A DNA stretch of 64,000 nucleotides, taken from Pieris napi (Eukaryota; Arthropoda; Insecta; Lepidoptera; Pieridae). Below, in pieces: positions 25,101-40,100 of the stretch. Both the position numbers and the translations under genes were made by a program. The notes beneath the pieces are model-generated. The model searched no databases. It saw only the letters and a program-made list of their open reading frames with translations, and was not told the origin of the DNA. Where the stretch lies: the NCBI RefSeq assembly GCF_905475465.1, contig NC_062254.1:8686001-8750000 (forward strand). The letters are read 5' to 3'. How positions within the stretch are numbered: the stretch's first letter is position 1; each line of letters begins with the position of its first letter.

Positions 25101-28100
25101 AAATTTAAATATGAATACTTTTCGAAAACATCTTACATCGTCGAAAATAGCCTTTATCAATTTCTTTACCCAAATCTTATGCTTGATGATAATTCTTTAA
25201 TGAAAAATAAATAAACTGAAACATAAGTAATATTTAAGAATTATCTTGTAATAGATATGTAAATATAGAAGTCAGAAATGCTTAAAATAAAAACAGGTCA
25301 TCGCACACATGATGAATGACAACAATGAATGGCCTTAGCGTGTTAATAGAATTACAAAAATCTACTAAATTCTAACAAACCGAATAATCTTAACAATTAA
25401 AAAAGTATTGTTTCATGTGGCGTTAAATTTGAATTAAGAACTCGAAATCAAAGATGACGTATTTCGTACACTATTAAAGTGCTTAAAATATGATTTTATG
25501 ATATAGTTTGTAACTTTTTTCACAAATAAAGACTAGTCAGTCATCTAACAAGATGTACTAGGTACTAAAATAGCACAATACTAGACTAGACTATGTCTAT
25601 GGTTTGTTTATGCTTGTCTATGGTAAAACCGCGTCGTCGTGCTACGTTTTGGCGCGAATTTGGCATTTTATTGTTACGTTGTATTGTTTCTATCTTAAAA
25701 TGTGATGAGACTTTAATTGCTGCTGTTATTTAGAAGAATTGACGGAAATGACTATCCAAGCCGAGAAAATTATGCAACATTCCATGACTTGCAAGTGTAG
25801 AGGATAATAAAAATAGTATAGTCGGTTTGTTTGAATTTACGATTTAAAATTGTGTTCTAAAATACATAATCGTGCTGAAATTGTTACATGACGGGTAATT
25901 CTCTTACATTATGTTTTTATATTCTTAGACAAATAACCTTATTTCACAAGTAGTTGAAGAGTTATTTATCTGTGTGATTACTGTGTATTATTTTCATAAG
26001 TGTCGAAGTATGATCTTTAATGATAACAGCTAAACGCATCTCTATCGTATTTTCATACAATAATGGACGGTAGTGCAAGATTCGCACCAAGCTTTTATAT
26101 ATGTCACCGTAAAATTGTAAAAACCGTTAGATTGTAATCTATCTCGCGAGATTGTAAACTGTCGAAAGATTGTGAACCTCAACGAACTGCTTACAAATTA
26201 ACGTATTATTATTCGGTAGTTATATGAAATTGTTGGGAAGTAAAATTAATCTGTAATTGACCTAAGAAGTTTGAATGATAACTAAGTTAGTGTAGTACAA
26301 TCTACCGAATACCGATAACCGATAGATTACAATCTAACGGTTTTTACAATTTTACGTTAACATATATATTCTCAATAGATATTTAGAAGACCTTCAGTGC
26401 AAGTCGATTTTTCGAAGATATGTCGTTTTCGTAATCATGGTTAATTGCCCGAGCAAGTCCAGATAGAGAAATAAGAAGATAGATAAAATATAGATTTTCC
26501 GTAGTAAGGAAGCGTTCAAGTATTACGTCACGCAATTTTTGGAGATTATTGACCCCCCCCCCCCATGTAACGCACCGTAACGTCTTCTGTACCCAAGTAT
26601 AGTAAAACGTTTCGTGACCACCTAGTGACTCTTTATACCTAACATTATGTGGTGTAAAGTACTGGAAAGTCGAAAATAATATTAACAGTAACGCGTAATT
26701 CAATCCCCGCCCCGCATCGTAACGTTTTATAAAAGGACCCCCCCAAAATTCGTTACGTAATACTTGAACGCTCCCTAATTACATACATAAGTATCGAGGA
26801 AATGCTGCCGGGTTTTCTATTAATTAATGTATAATTATTATTACTATTACTATACGCACAACGGACCAACCACGAGTCTAATTGCGGAAAAAGGAGTCCT
26901 TCTACCCTTCTACCCTATTACTATTACTATGATTGGTTATGGTATGGTTGGCGGACTCAGTTTCCGCATTTAGACTCGTACTCGATCCGTTGTGCGTAAA
27001 GTCCTGGCTAAGCCAGCCTAGCTCCTTCTAGAACCACAGAAGTCTCCTGGGCACTTTGTAGGCTTGCTCCGAGGACTTCTGCACGTTGTTTAGCCAGAGC
27101 CTCGCATTCCAGGACTACGTGGGTGGGTGATTCTTCTGCGCTGATACATCCTCTGCACATGGGGCTGTCTGTCGCGCCTAGGACAAAAATATGTTTATTA
27201 GGAGTGGCCCGTGGCCCTACTATGATAGGTTAAGAATATATATATAATAGTATTTATATATTACAGATTATTGTTAGTATATCAAAATAGTAATAGTTTA
27301 AAATACAAAAAATTACGTAAAGAATACTCTCTCGACTCGAGTCTTGCAAACCCTTGACACACTCATACTCTGATAGCTTTGACTCATAAAATTATTTTTT
27401 GCAGAAATGCGCAGAAACACACAAAAGCTATACCTATGCTGAACTATGGAAGAACATTGCGATATTTGGGACATCGCTAAAAAAGAAATTCGGACTTCAA
27501 CCTAATGACATAGTTGCGGCAATGTTGCCCAACTGTCCGGAATATCCCGTGGCAGCTTTTGGCACACTCAAAGCTGGCGGTGTGATGACAACCATCAATC
27601 CAATTTATAAAGAATGTAAGGTATTTTTACGATGTAGTGTAATTTTTTTTTTTTTTTTTAAAGTCAATTCACACCAATTGACCTAGTCCCATGCTAAGCT
27701 GGTGAAGCTTGTGTTATGGGTACTAGGCAACGGATATACGTACATATTATAGATAGATAGACATATAAATACATATTTAAACACCCAAGACCTAAGCACA
27801 ACACCAAATGCTCATCACATCGATGCTCGTCTCAGCCGGGGATCGAACCCGGGACCCATGGTTTCGCAGTCAGGGGTACTAACCACTAGACCAATGAGTC
27901 GTCAATTAAATGATGCCTGGTCCCCATTAGTGTAATAAAAAACCAGTAGCGCAACAAGATTTTTCGGTCTTGGCCTCAGATTTCTGTATCTGTTTCATGA
28001 TCATTTTTCAAACTTATAGGCAAGTAGATGATCAGCCTCCTGTGCCTGACACACGCCGTCCACTATTTGGGTCTAAGGCAAGCCGGTTTCCTCACGATGT

Positions 28101-31100
28101 TTTCCTTTCACGCCGTTTGAGCGAATATTAAATGCGCACATAGACAGAAAGTCCATTGGTGCACAGTCAGGGATCGAATCTACGACTTGAGGGACACTGC
28201 TGAATTAGTGTCTATACTCAAATGAAATATTATCAAAATAGATTCAGCCTTTAAGCGTATAGACACTCTCACAGATATGTAACTTGCACATAAGGAGATT
28301 TTATCAGCATATGAAGATTTTAGCGGACCCCCAACATATATTGTTACTTCATAGAACTTCACCGTCTATCAACCCATTTTAATATACCTAAGTTTTGCTT
28401 TAAATAAACTTTGAAATGGTATTTCCGTTTCAGTTGAAATAACTCACCAAATCTCCCTAACGAATCCAAAAATTGTGATAACAATACCAGAATGTTACGA
28501 AACAGTTAGACGGGGACTTCAAAATGCAAAAAATGACGCGAAAGTAATAATACTAGATAGAACAAACAAACCTATACCAGAAGGAACTATACGTTTCTCT
28601 GAAGTTGCTGAAAATGGAGAGGCTGATTATGCTCTTCTTGATAAAGTTGAGAGGAAATTGGATGACGTGGCTTTTATTCCATTCTCCAGTGGAACAACAG
28701 GATTGCCGAAGGGCGTAGAAGTGACCCACAGAAACCTGGTTGCAGCTAATCTTATAATGCATCATGAGAGAGTTGATGACTCTGTTATTGCTAATGGTAA
28801 GTAATTTAAAGTCATTGATAATGGAAATGACGGGAAAGATTTTAAAATAGCGATTTTGTCTTTAATGTTTAGTAAAAAAGGGTATAAATTTCGACGCATG
28901 TTTTAAAGTTTGGTGGTCTAAGAAGTGTTCGGTCTTTAGTCAAACAAACATAAACTCTTACATCGAAGTGAAACGAATTAATGTTGTGCCGGATACCGAA
29001 TATTCGGCCAACCATGAAGCCGGATATCCGGATGAACATAGTCAATTGGTCACTAATGCTGTACACTACCCAAAGGAGGTTTACTAATAAGCTGGACTAA
29101 TAACTTTTGGAAGCTGGCCTTGTATATGAAGACAAGCAAATTGGTTTATATTCATCATAATTTGCCCTTAGTGCAGTTAAAGTATTTAATTTGGATCTGT
29201 TTTTAAAAATTCATGTTAAATATAGTGCCTTCTTCAATCTTTATTTCGTATTTTATGAAATCCGGTAACCGGCCGAAACTCGCTTCGTATTATTATGCCG
29301 GATTTAAAATTTGAGCCGGTTACCGGATAGTTACCGCATATCCGTTTCATCTCTACTCTTAGAGTTAGATACATGTAAATCTCGAGGTTTTATTTTCAAA
29401 GGAACTTAAATAATGTCGCAGAATTCAGTGTAATATATAATTCTAGTTATAAATAGAAAATTGTGTACTCCAAGGAGGCTAAATACGGAAAATTGCAACT
29501 GACCCAAATACACGAGCGATACAAACTTGTTTCTATGATCTAACTTATAATTACATAAGTCAATCATATAATACGTCGTATTTAACTAATACAATTTAGC
29601 GGTAAAATGGAATAGATGGGCTTTAATCGTTTATTAAAACCTATTAATTAATTCGTGCATGCGGTGATGTTAATTATTTCGACTATGTGTTTGCGTGTTG
29701 TTCCCACGAGAGAAGTGCGTGCTCCTATTTCACCATGCCTCCTGCTGATAGAGGACAAGTCATTGTATTTTAAATTTATGTTATTATTATTAATTACTTA
29801 AGATGTCATGTGGTACATGGTATAATGGTTGCAGCTCTTTACAAACGTTGTGTAAAAAAATTGGCGATTAAAAAGTGTGGCGGAGAGTTTATTGCCAGTT
29901 CTTCTCTTCCGTTCTACGCCCTTGATTTGAGAACTGGCACTAAATGTAAAATTAGAAGCATTAATGTGTATTTCTTTACTGACAAGTCATAAGTGTACAA
30001 TGTGTTACCTATATGATAACATTATTTTTTAAACATTACAATAAAATATACAGTTTTTTTTAAATTTTCTTCATCTAGAATCTAGATAGTAATAATAAAA
30101 ATTAATAAAAAGAAAATAAAACAAATGTAAAAAAATATTGGTTGTTTGTAAAGTAGGTTTACGATCGAGATGTTTACGTGATTTTTTTCAAATTTTAAAT
30201 TACATCTATCGTTTTATTCACACTTTTGATGATAAATTTCGGGTGTAAAATGACAAGTTTACTTATTCGACTATGATATACATTTTTCTTCATACATTCA
30301 CGGAATGACTGGCAGCGCTCGAGATGAGACGGGAGATCGGTCCGTCTCTCTCTCGTTATACCTGCGATCGCGCTCGTGAGGTTTTGGTGTGACACAAGTT
30401 TCTGAACATGTCACCCGACTAAAACGATTTTAAAGACGTTATCACGTCAAAAGTTTGGTCCCTGTGGCAGTGTACTTTAATGCATAATTTCTTCGCTGTA
30501 TTGCGATACTTATTCGTTGAAAGACCAGCACCAGCAAATAAGCATTCCCTTCGTATCCTTGTCACCGTTCTATCTTAATATATATAAATTACGTGTCACG
30601 TTGTTTGTCCGCTATGGACTCCTAAACTACTTAACCGATATCAATCAAATTTGCCCAGCGTGTGTAGTTTGATCCAACTTAAAAGATAGGATAGCTTACA
30701 TCTCAATTTATACCCGCAATATTATTTTATTGCAAAATATTTGTTTATTATTTGATAGTCACAATTCTAACAGATGGCGCTGTGTTGAAAGTACCAACGT
30801 TTCACATAAGCTACAATTTAATGGCATAACCACCAAAAAAGCATAGTTCTCATGGGTCCCCATGACTGGTGTTCTCCTACCGTTTCCCTTGAATAGGTTA
30901 CTACTATGTAATATAACAAAAACCTTAGCCAGAGCAACGCTTGGCCGGTCTGCTAGTTACTTATAATTATTGCATTTATAATATATTAATTATTATTGTC
31001 TCTAAACATTTTATACATTACAGGATCGTACCAAGAAGTCCTGCCTTGCTTCTTGCCTTTCTTCCACATTTACGGCTTAGTAATCAATTTGATTGGTCAC

Positions 31101-34100
31101 GTGGCTAAAGGATGCAAACTCGTTACAATGCCTAAATTCTCTGCATCAACATTTTTCAATATTTTGAAGAATGAGAACCCAACAGTCATGTACGTGGTGC
31201 CGCCTATAGGTAAGTTTTTTTAGGTTGATGCTATTAAATTTACTTACATATGAATCAGTGTTGTGTATTTTAAGTATATTCTACCAAAATGACATAGACA
31301 TAGACATAGACATAACATTTATTACAAACGAAAACACACACACATAAACACACAAAATAACAATACTTAAAGAAAAAAAAAAGACATCAAAAACAATAAA
31401 AATTAAAAATAAAAATAAAAAATTCCCTTTTGCCATTCAGCTTCCAGTATGTGGTTGTCATTGCTAGTAAAGTAAGTTAAAATGCTAGTTAATTGTTATA
31501 TAGGTGAGTTAACTTACAAAGTAACCTTGGAGTTCAGGCACCTCTCATTCGAATTCACGAAGAATAACTACTAATCCAGAGTTTGACATATTCGGTAGTG
31601 GGCTGTTAAATTTAATACAAGTACATTGTTAAGTGCCTATTTGATACCTAATCCGCAGTTTTGTGAAAACTAATTAATTACTTGATATGTCATGTGGAAC
31701 ATGGTGTAATGGTTGCAGCTCCTTACAAACGTTGTGTAAAAAAATGGCGATTAAAAAGTGTGGCGGAGAGTGTGTTGCCAGTTCTTCTCTTCCGTTCTAC
31801 GCCCTTGATTTGAGAACTGGCAGTTAATGTAAATTTAGAAGCATTAATATATATTTCTTTACTAATGAGTCTAAAGTGTTCATTATGTTACCTACATGAT
31901 TAAATGATTTTTACGTAAAAAGAAACTAAAATTAGACGTTTATATTTTTTGTAACATTTATTGATACCATAATTGTCATCTATTTTAGAAAATATAGCTT
32001 GTAACATATACATTAGATATAGCATTATATATGATGAGTTGAACTTTAGTAAATAAACTTACATTAAAATAATAATGTTCACCGAAATTACCTACTATAT
32101 ATTTCACTGTTTCGTTTAAAAGACATAATTAAAACGCCTGTTTAAAGAATAAATCACAGAAATTCAAATAATGAAGTAATCTAGTTCATTAATCTTTAAT
32201 TAATGATGACATTACAGTTTAAACGTAAATTCTACTAGAGTCTTTGTGAAAAGAGAACCGGCGTGGTGTTCATTTCATTTATACACAAATATTACATACT
32301 TTTAATTTTTTCATACTCTTAAGATGTTTACTGTCGAACTACGTAACTGACCTCGGCCTCCAAAAGTGATGCAGACTCCTACAGATTCCCCTAGAATCTA
32401 GATTATTGAGAATTAGAGCCTAGATTCTAGAACCAACTTCAAATACTCCTATATCGATAAAAACCCCTAAAGTTTTTGTTGTACACTCGGTTTTAGAGGT
32501 AATTTTAAATATGCATTAAACATATATTCAAGTAGTATAAAATACCTTTAATCCTTTTGATATTTCAGTTATATTCTCGCTTGGAGTTTATATTTCCTTT
32601 AGTTTGTTCGTGCGTTTTTAAAAGAAATAAAAACTTTAGAGGTGTCAAGGGACACCCGGATGGAACGAAATTCCTTTCGATTAATTTATATGTTAATTGG
32701 TATCATAACAGTATGATAGATTTTCTCGACACCAATCTTACGACGAAAAAAAAAAGCCAACATCACGAGGTGTTCCCAGGCGGTCACCCATCCAAGTACT
32801 GACCTCGCCCGACGTTGCTTAACTTCGGTGATCGGACGAGAACCGGTGTATTACAATAGCAAATAACAAAAAAGTGTCGTGACAACTTTTCGTAAGAATT
32901 TTTTCCGTCTAGCCCCCTATCACAACGCGCGATAAGGAACTTCGTTCCAAAACTGATATTAAAGAAACACTGGCCTCAAGTCCCACATTTTTTTTCTTCT
33001 GCACACACTTAATATGTGTATAAAGAAATTACCATATTTTCGTGTTCGAAATGTGTAATTTCTATAGTCTATGGAAAAAACCATTTTACTAATCTGTATC
33101 TGTGCTCGTGTCGCGCGTTTAGTTTTATTACATTGACCTATTAATGTCGTTCAATCCCAATTTATGAGATTAGATAAAGTAGGTACTAAACAATCATTTG
33201 ATATTAAAACCTAGGTATTAAAACTAATATTTCAAAAATTATACGTGTTTTTCCGTTTTTATAGTTTTTTATTTGCACTGGTTTAACTTACGCATTCTTC
33301 ATTACGATAACAGGAAACGGATCATTGCTTTTCTTTCTTTATATATTTGGGTGGCTTTAGTTTAAAAGTTTAGAAATATTTCGATTAATTATTATATTTA
33401 TTTATATAGTGACAACTTCTCAAATGTATAATATTAAAAGAATGACGTCATGAACGGCCTATGGTAGTGAAATGTTATGTTAATATTGTGTTTGTAAAAG
33501 TGCGACTAAATATATGCGGCCGTTTTCGCAATTTCTTTATGCTGATTTATCGACTGTAATGCTTCTGGCAAGCAAACATTTGTCCATACAGAAACAATAC
33601 AAATAATATTAGATTTTGTATCTTAGGCTAGCATCTACTTGCAACTCGAAAAAAAGATTGGCGTCCGCCATTTTGTTACTTTGTACAAGTTCCAATTTAA
33701 ACATCAAAAGTTTTGCTGAAATACGTATTTCAAGAAAAAACATTTAGAGTTTGTTATTTTACTTGAAAAATATTTTTCCTATTTCTTTTATAATCCAAAA
33801 TGTTCTAACAAAAAAATCTTTCAGTTAAAATTTAAATGACAGACCAAAACTAGCGTCTTTTCCACAGACTAACAAAGAAATTAATGATACATCAGTTAAC
33901 ACATAATAGATAATTAATAATCTAAAGAATCTAATCTAGGAAATATCATTATTTCATTACATTTCTTAATATTTTATTATATGAATAATTTTATAGATGT
34001 TATAAAAACTTTGTTTAAAAAACGTTTTGTTGTTTATTATATTTGTATAAATAACGCGTTAGTTTCTTCTGCATATTATTAAGAAAGTATTAATTCCAGT

Positions 34101-37100
34101 ACTTCTGTTGGGAAAGCACCCGGACGTAACAAAAGATCATTTAAAGTCTTTAAGACGAATTATTTGTGGAGCAGCGCCCCTTTCTAGTACTGACGTTGAA
34201 GGTGTTCTTGAAAAGACTGAGGTAAGGTTCTTTAAATCTCTAAGTAAAACTTATTAAAAAAATCCAATGGCGCTACAAATTCTTCGTTATCGGATTTCTG
34301 TATATTTTTCTTCAATTTGTTATAGGACACACACAGTCTATTTTTAGGTCTAAGGCCGGTTTCCTAAAGATGTTTTCCTTCACCGTACGACGAGTGTTAA
34401 ACACGCACATGACACTAAGTTCATATGTGCTCGGCCGTGATTCGAACGCAGGACCTAAGGGTGGAAGTCGCTAAACTATTAGGAAATATAAAAAATAGAA
34501 CGCTGTTAAAAGAAATCAATGGCCCTACAACCTTTTTAGGTCTGGGCCTCAGATTTCTGTATCTGCTTCATGATCATTTGTTAATCTAATAGGCAAGTAG
34601 ATGAGCCTTCTGTGCCTGATACACGCCGTCGACTTTTTGGGTCTAAAGCATCTTTTCCTTCACCGTTCGAGCGAATGTTAAATGCGCGCAGCGAGAAAAT
34701 CCATTGGTGCACAGCCGGGGATCGAACCTACGACCTCAGGGATGAGGGTCGCACGCTGAAGCCACTAGGCCAGCACTGCTCTAGGAACTTGGGGTGGCGT
34801 TGGTCAAAAAGTGTACCTAACAACTCTTTCTTATGAAAGACACTAATTTTATTACATAAAAAATATTTAATAAAAACCCACAACAACTTTATGGGTTTTA
34901 GCCTCAGATTGAATGCGTTTCTTTTTGATCATTGTTATTTCATAGAACATAGACTGTCTGAGACATGTCGGTATTTGTATATGAGACAGCCGGTTTTCTC
35001 ACGTTTTCCTTTTTGTTAATTGTATATATATACAAAGTCCATCGATAAGTAACCTCAGAGTTGAAAGACGCACGCTAAAGCCACTAGTAACACTGCTACT
35101 CCATTATTTATAATTGTTTAATCTTCAATTATTTCCATACATTAAATGCTTTAACAAAAACAAAAGGCGTCTTAATTCATTAATTCCTAAGTCTTAACAA
35201 TTACGCATAAGACGCTTATTATAGCCCTCCTCCTCTTTTTGAATTTTTAGCCAATTGCTTTAATATCGTCTTCCCATATTGTATTTTCCATATTGCTAAC
35301 GACTGAAAGTCCTATAGCCCCTAGAGGGGGCAAGGGGCGTCCAGAGCGAGATCTCGTTCGGTCATGAGTCTCGTATCTGTCTCTCTCTCTCACTCCAAGT
35401 GTTTCCGGCTCTCTTTGCATCATGTACGACGCCAAGTTTGCTTGGGACGTCCATGCTTCCGCTTTCCTTGCCGGTTCCAATCAAGAACCTGCTTGGGGAT
35501 AACCCCAATTATAAAATTGAAATCTCTTCGGAGCGTATTGCCTATTCAATTCCACTTGCGTCGCTTGAGCTGCTGGCTAATCGGGGTTTCTCGGCAGCGC
35601 TCCCAAAGTTGCTCGTTAGAGATCTTCTTGTACCCAGAATAATTTGACGTTGGATCCGAATATTTTAACCGGATTTTATTGCTAACTGATGATATGAACC
35701 AATTCGACTTAGGGTCCTTCAAGCGTACAAATTCTTAAAAGGCCGGTAACGCATGAGCCCTTTGGCATTTAGAGTGTCCAAGGGCGGCGGTATCACTTAA
35801 CATCAGGTGGGCCGTTTGCCCACTGTTGTATAAAATAAAATGTTCTTTTAATTTCAGGGTAAATTAGTATTTGGTCAAGGTTACGGTGCGACTGAGACGT
35901 GTGCGCTGGCGTCAACTACGTTCATAGGTCGGACGGTCCTAGACAATTCGTCTTGCGGCGAAGTAATGGCTAACACTGAGATGAAGTTTGTTGAACCTAC
36001 GACGGGTGAAGACTTAGCGATTGGTGATGTGAGTATATCAAATTTACTGGAAATATCTTTAAGAATTCCATTGAGACTTGCTTTGAGATTTTCACAAGTG
36101 TTACACATACATATATCGTCATAGTCGTAGAATAGTGACGGATCTGACAAATAGTAAACAGGGCAGCCATTTCAAAATTATATAATCATGTTAGATTGTA
36201 TGTTAGTTTTTGTGATAACATTTTTAATTGATATTCTGTAATTATGAAAATTGGCATACAAGCGAACAAAAGTGTTTGTTTTGAAATAAAATAAAAATAA
36301 AAACATTAAATTACACAGTTTTCTAGCAAAATCACATGCTTCTATGAGCGTACCTATCAAATCCGTCACTTTATCGACTGATTAATTTGAAATTTAAAAC
36401 ACATGGAATTTTTTTCATTTAGTCATTGTAAAGGGTTTTTCAACAAGAACTTTGTTTTCTAAAACAAAATAAAACAAAGAATTTAGAGGAAAATGAATAA
36501 AATTTTTATTGTATTACAAAGAGAAAAGTTTGGCAATTATGAATGAAAAATGATATCTGGCAAATGTCCACCACGACCACGCTGACAGATGTTGATTCTT
36601 TCATCAAAATTTTTAATCACTTTTTGGCAAAATGGAGGGTCTATTTCGTTAATGACATCACGGATTTTGAGTTTTAAGGCTGCAATCGATTCGATTGGCT
36701 CCGTATAGACTCTGTCTTTAACATAGCCCCACAAAAAATAATCCAGTGGTGTTAAATCATACGATCTGGCTGGCCACTTAACAGCTGAATTTCGCGAAAT
36801 TATGCGCTCGGGAAATTTGGTTTGCAATAAATTGATCGTTTCATTGGCTGTGTGACATGTGGCACCGTCCTGTTGAAACCACATTTCAGTGATATCCATG
36901 TCATCAATAATAGGCCAAAATTTAGTGGTTAACATCTCGCGATACCGTGATCCATTGACTGTTACCGCATTTCCAGCCTCATCTTCGAAAAAAAACGGCC
37001 CAATCACGCCTCCAGACCACGTAGTGCACCACACAGTAACACGTTGAGTATGCAAAGCCTTCTCATTAATTGCTTTAGGATTTTCAGAAGCCCAAATGCG

Positions 37101-40100
37101 ACAATTTTGCTTGTTGACGTACCCTGACAAATGAAAATGGGCTTCGTCTGAAAAAATGATTTTTTCAGAAAAACCAGCAGGTTGTTCCTGAATGAACTGA
37201 GCGAATCTGCGGCGATTTGAATGGTCGATCAGCTTTAATTCCTGCACCAGTTGAATCTTGTAAGGCTTCAAAGCCAAATCCTTTCGCAAAATTCGCCATG
37301 TTGTGCTTTTGGATAACCCCAATTGTTGAGAACGTCGTGAAATTGACAAATTTTGATCTTCTTCAACACTGTGGCTCACGGCGGCGATGTTTTCTGTTGA
37401 ACGACCCGGTCGAACACGTGTTGGTGTTGGCACATTTTGTACCGAGCCTGTCGACTCAAATTTCGCGACCAAATTCTTAACAGCGGTATCAGAAGGACGA
37501 TTATGCTGGCCGAAAATATCGCGAATTTTACGAAATGTAACTTTAACAGAACCACCATTTTTATAGTGGATTTGAATTATTTTAATGCGATTTTCGAGCG
37601 AAATTGAATTCATTGTAATAATTGCCAAAGCACCTGCTACGAATACCGCCAAAAACTAAATGTCAAAACTATCACGTTCTCGGTGTTGCCACAATTGAAA
37701 AACAAACTTCTTGTTGAAATACCCTTTAGTATCCAAGTATGATAAAAAGTGGATTTTGGATTTTTTTCAAATCCGACATTGTTCTACGATCATACGATAT
37801 GTCATTTAATAGATGACAATAAGTATAAGAATTTATAACACCAGTGTCTGACATACCCGCTGTTAGCTGTATCATGAGAATATCTCCTTGTCACGGAGGT
37901 GTTTGAATACCGGCAACTTCCAAATTTAGTGCTATTCAAATTTTCTTTGCATCTAGCATATTGGACCTTACGATCTGATCACTTAGGAAACAGATACAGA
38001 CTTCAAACCCTTTCTTTTTATATCCGAGGTGGAATTTCATTAGCGCATCCCCTGCCTTCAAAAGTTGACTGTGGGACTTGACCCACGCCAAAATCTTTGC
38101 TATTCAGAGACTAAGTGAGCAACACCCACTAAACCACTTAGAGTTGTTCCTACAAAGCCGCATTACAGAAGCTCCGGGGTCGCTGTCGCATTCTACCGGG
38201 ACCTCAACGGCATGTTACACTCAAAAACCTCCCGTGCAGTATACACTACATAGGGTAGGAGATATATATCTTCTCCTATTTACTCCCCGTCTTCTACCCC
38301 TAGAATTCGTCCTAAAGCGCTCCCTCTCTCGTTCTGCTGTCTCCTTCTGTAAGACTTCGAACCCTGGTAGAGCACCAATTTCAAAGAATTCTCCTCATAC
38401 TAGTTTTATTAATAGGTACTTTTTAGTGAATGTGAATTGAATGTCTTTTTATAGCAAGGTGAGCTGCTTATTAGAAGTCCGACGGTGATGAAAGGCTACT
38501 ACAAGAATGAAAAGGCCACGAAGGACTCAATAACTGAAGATGGTTTCTTTAGAACTGGGGATTTAGGATATTATAAACCGAATGTCGGTCTGTACATCAC
38601 AGACAGGATCAAGGAACTTATAAAGGTAATTTTTTACGTAAAGTTGTGCAATTTGACACTTAGTGTAAGAGTCAGAGGACTTACGGACCTGGCTTATGTC
38701 AAAATGCAATGTGGTTTTGACAGTTTGGGGTGTTTTTTTAATGTTTTTTAGTCTAGATCTTCCATGATGTCTTTGTATAATATTTGGTAGAATATTGTAA
38801 CTAACACAATAATATATGGGATTTATGGTTGTCTGATTGATTTTTTATATTTAATTTCAATCAATTAGGATTCTAATTTTAATATAGAATTTTCTTATCA
38901 CGTACTTGTCACACGTAACTACAATTATGAAAAAATTGTGCTTTGTTATATGATACCATAATTGTTCGAATTTACACTTTGTTTCAAACAACCAATTATT
39001 AAAGAACGCAATGATTTATTTATTTATACTTCATTGCCATAATACACTTATAGAAAAAAATACAAAAAGTAAGTAGGTTACAAGTTATTAGGCAACGGGC
39101 GGCCTTATCGCTAACAAGCGAATTCTTCCAGGCAACCCTAAAATGGAACAATAGAAAAAAAAATAAACACCTACAGAGGGTAAAGTACAAGAGATGCATA
39201 ATTAAATAACTAAAATAAAATAAAATCTAAATCTACAGAAAAAGTATAAATAGTAAAAGTATAAATAGGTTAATTGACTCACAATTAATATATAAAAGTA
39301 GTAGCTAATCACGAAAAAGAAAAAAGATGATCAAAAAGGAGATTTTTAAATAAATTTAAAGACTGAGCTCGTCTGATATGAATAGGTAAGGAATTCGATA
39401 GCAGGATACTTAGCACGGTGAAGGAGGAGTGATACAACTCAGTTATATGAATATATGTAAATCATATAAAATTATATGAATTACGTGAAAAAACATAGTA
39501 AGCAAAATTTTTAACCTTATACTAAGTTAGTTATTCCCAAAATATTTACCATTGTAAATGTATCAATCAGTAAACAATCATTGTGTCGAATACAATGGCA
39601 CTGTGATGAGAAAATTCATTCAAGTGTCATTGGAGTAGGATTTCACTACGCAGCTTCAAATAATAAATATTATTTTTAGGTAAAAGGTATGCAAGTGGCG
39701 CCAGCTGAACTGGAGAGTTTACTTCGGACTCACCCTGCCGTACAAGACGCGGCTGTTATTGGTAAGTGGACTTTGAGATCTCGTATTGTAGACTCACGAA
39801 AATATATAGTATTTGGAATATTCTTAACATAATACATAGCCATGAAACGAGAGTAGGGAGGAAGCAAGTGAGAAAGATCGAGAGAGAGAGTAAGATTGAG
39901 CGAACGTCGCATCACGCACAGTGCCATGGAGTGAGAGGTGGGAGAGAGCTATAATGAGAAAGATTGAGAGAGAGAGAGAGAGAGTGATAGATATAGAGCT
40001 AACGTCGCTTCACACACAGGGCCATGGAGCGAGAGGTGGGAGAGAGCTATAGTGAGAAGGATTGAGAGAAAGAGTGATAGATATAGAGCGAACGTCGCAT

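Larger units (their letters stand above)
16467..27404 (+). other. Intron 1 of gene B (10.9 kb), repeat-rich
   Basis: Contains a THAP-like exon (17721-17791), a MITE (18305-18465), a large inverted repeat (18838-19655), SINEs (19915-20157, 22203-22452, 23367-23637, 24541-24808), RTE debris (21640-22095), a Helitron (22875-23159), MITEs (23749-23836, 26108-26356, 26505-26775) and a LINE fragment (26998-27190). Between about 24850 and 26050 I see only AT-rich sequence without a recognisable feature. Confidence 0.6.
28797..31023 (+). other. Intron 3 of gene B
   Basis: Contains a stretch of gccggat/atccgg words (28985-29345) that looks like a hAT-type non-autonomous element, a retroelement tail (29640-30030), an inverted-repeat element (30168-30450), a family-3 repeat (30450-30545) and a Helitron (30573-30956). 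Nothing coding. Confidence 0.6.
31210..34099 (+). other. Intron 4 of gene B
   Basis: Contains a gacata repeat with A-rich tail (about 31286-31420), a family-4 repeat (31680-31905) and an antisense 5S rRNA-derived sequence (32756-32857). From 31910 to 32740 and from 32870 to 34090 only AT-rich sequence was seen. Confidence 0.6.

Noticed and set aside
35364..35647. Overlapping 82- and 92-codon plus-strand frames in intron 5 (also 46993-47348)
   Set aside because: They are antisense shadows of the LINE C-terminal remnant.
38078..38440. 120-codon plus-strand frame in intron 6
   Set aside because: The duplicate region in unit 2 breaks the frame, and no family likeness was seen.
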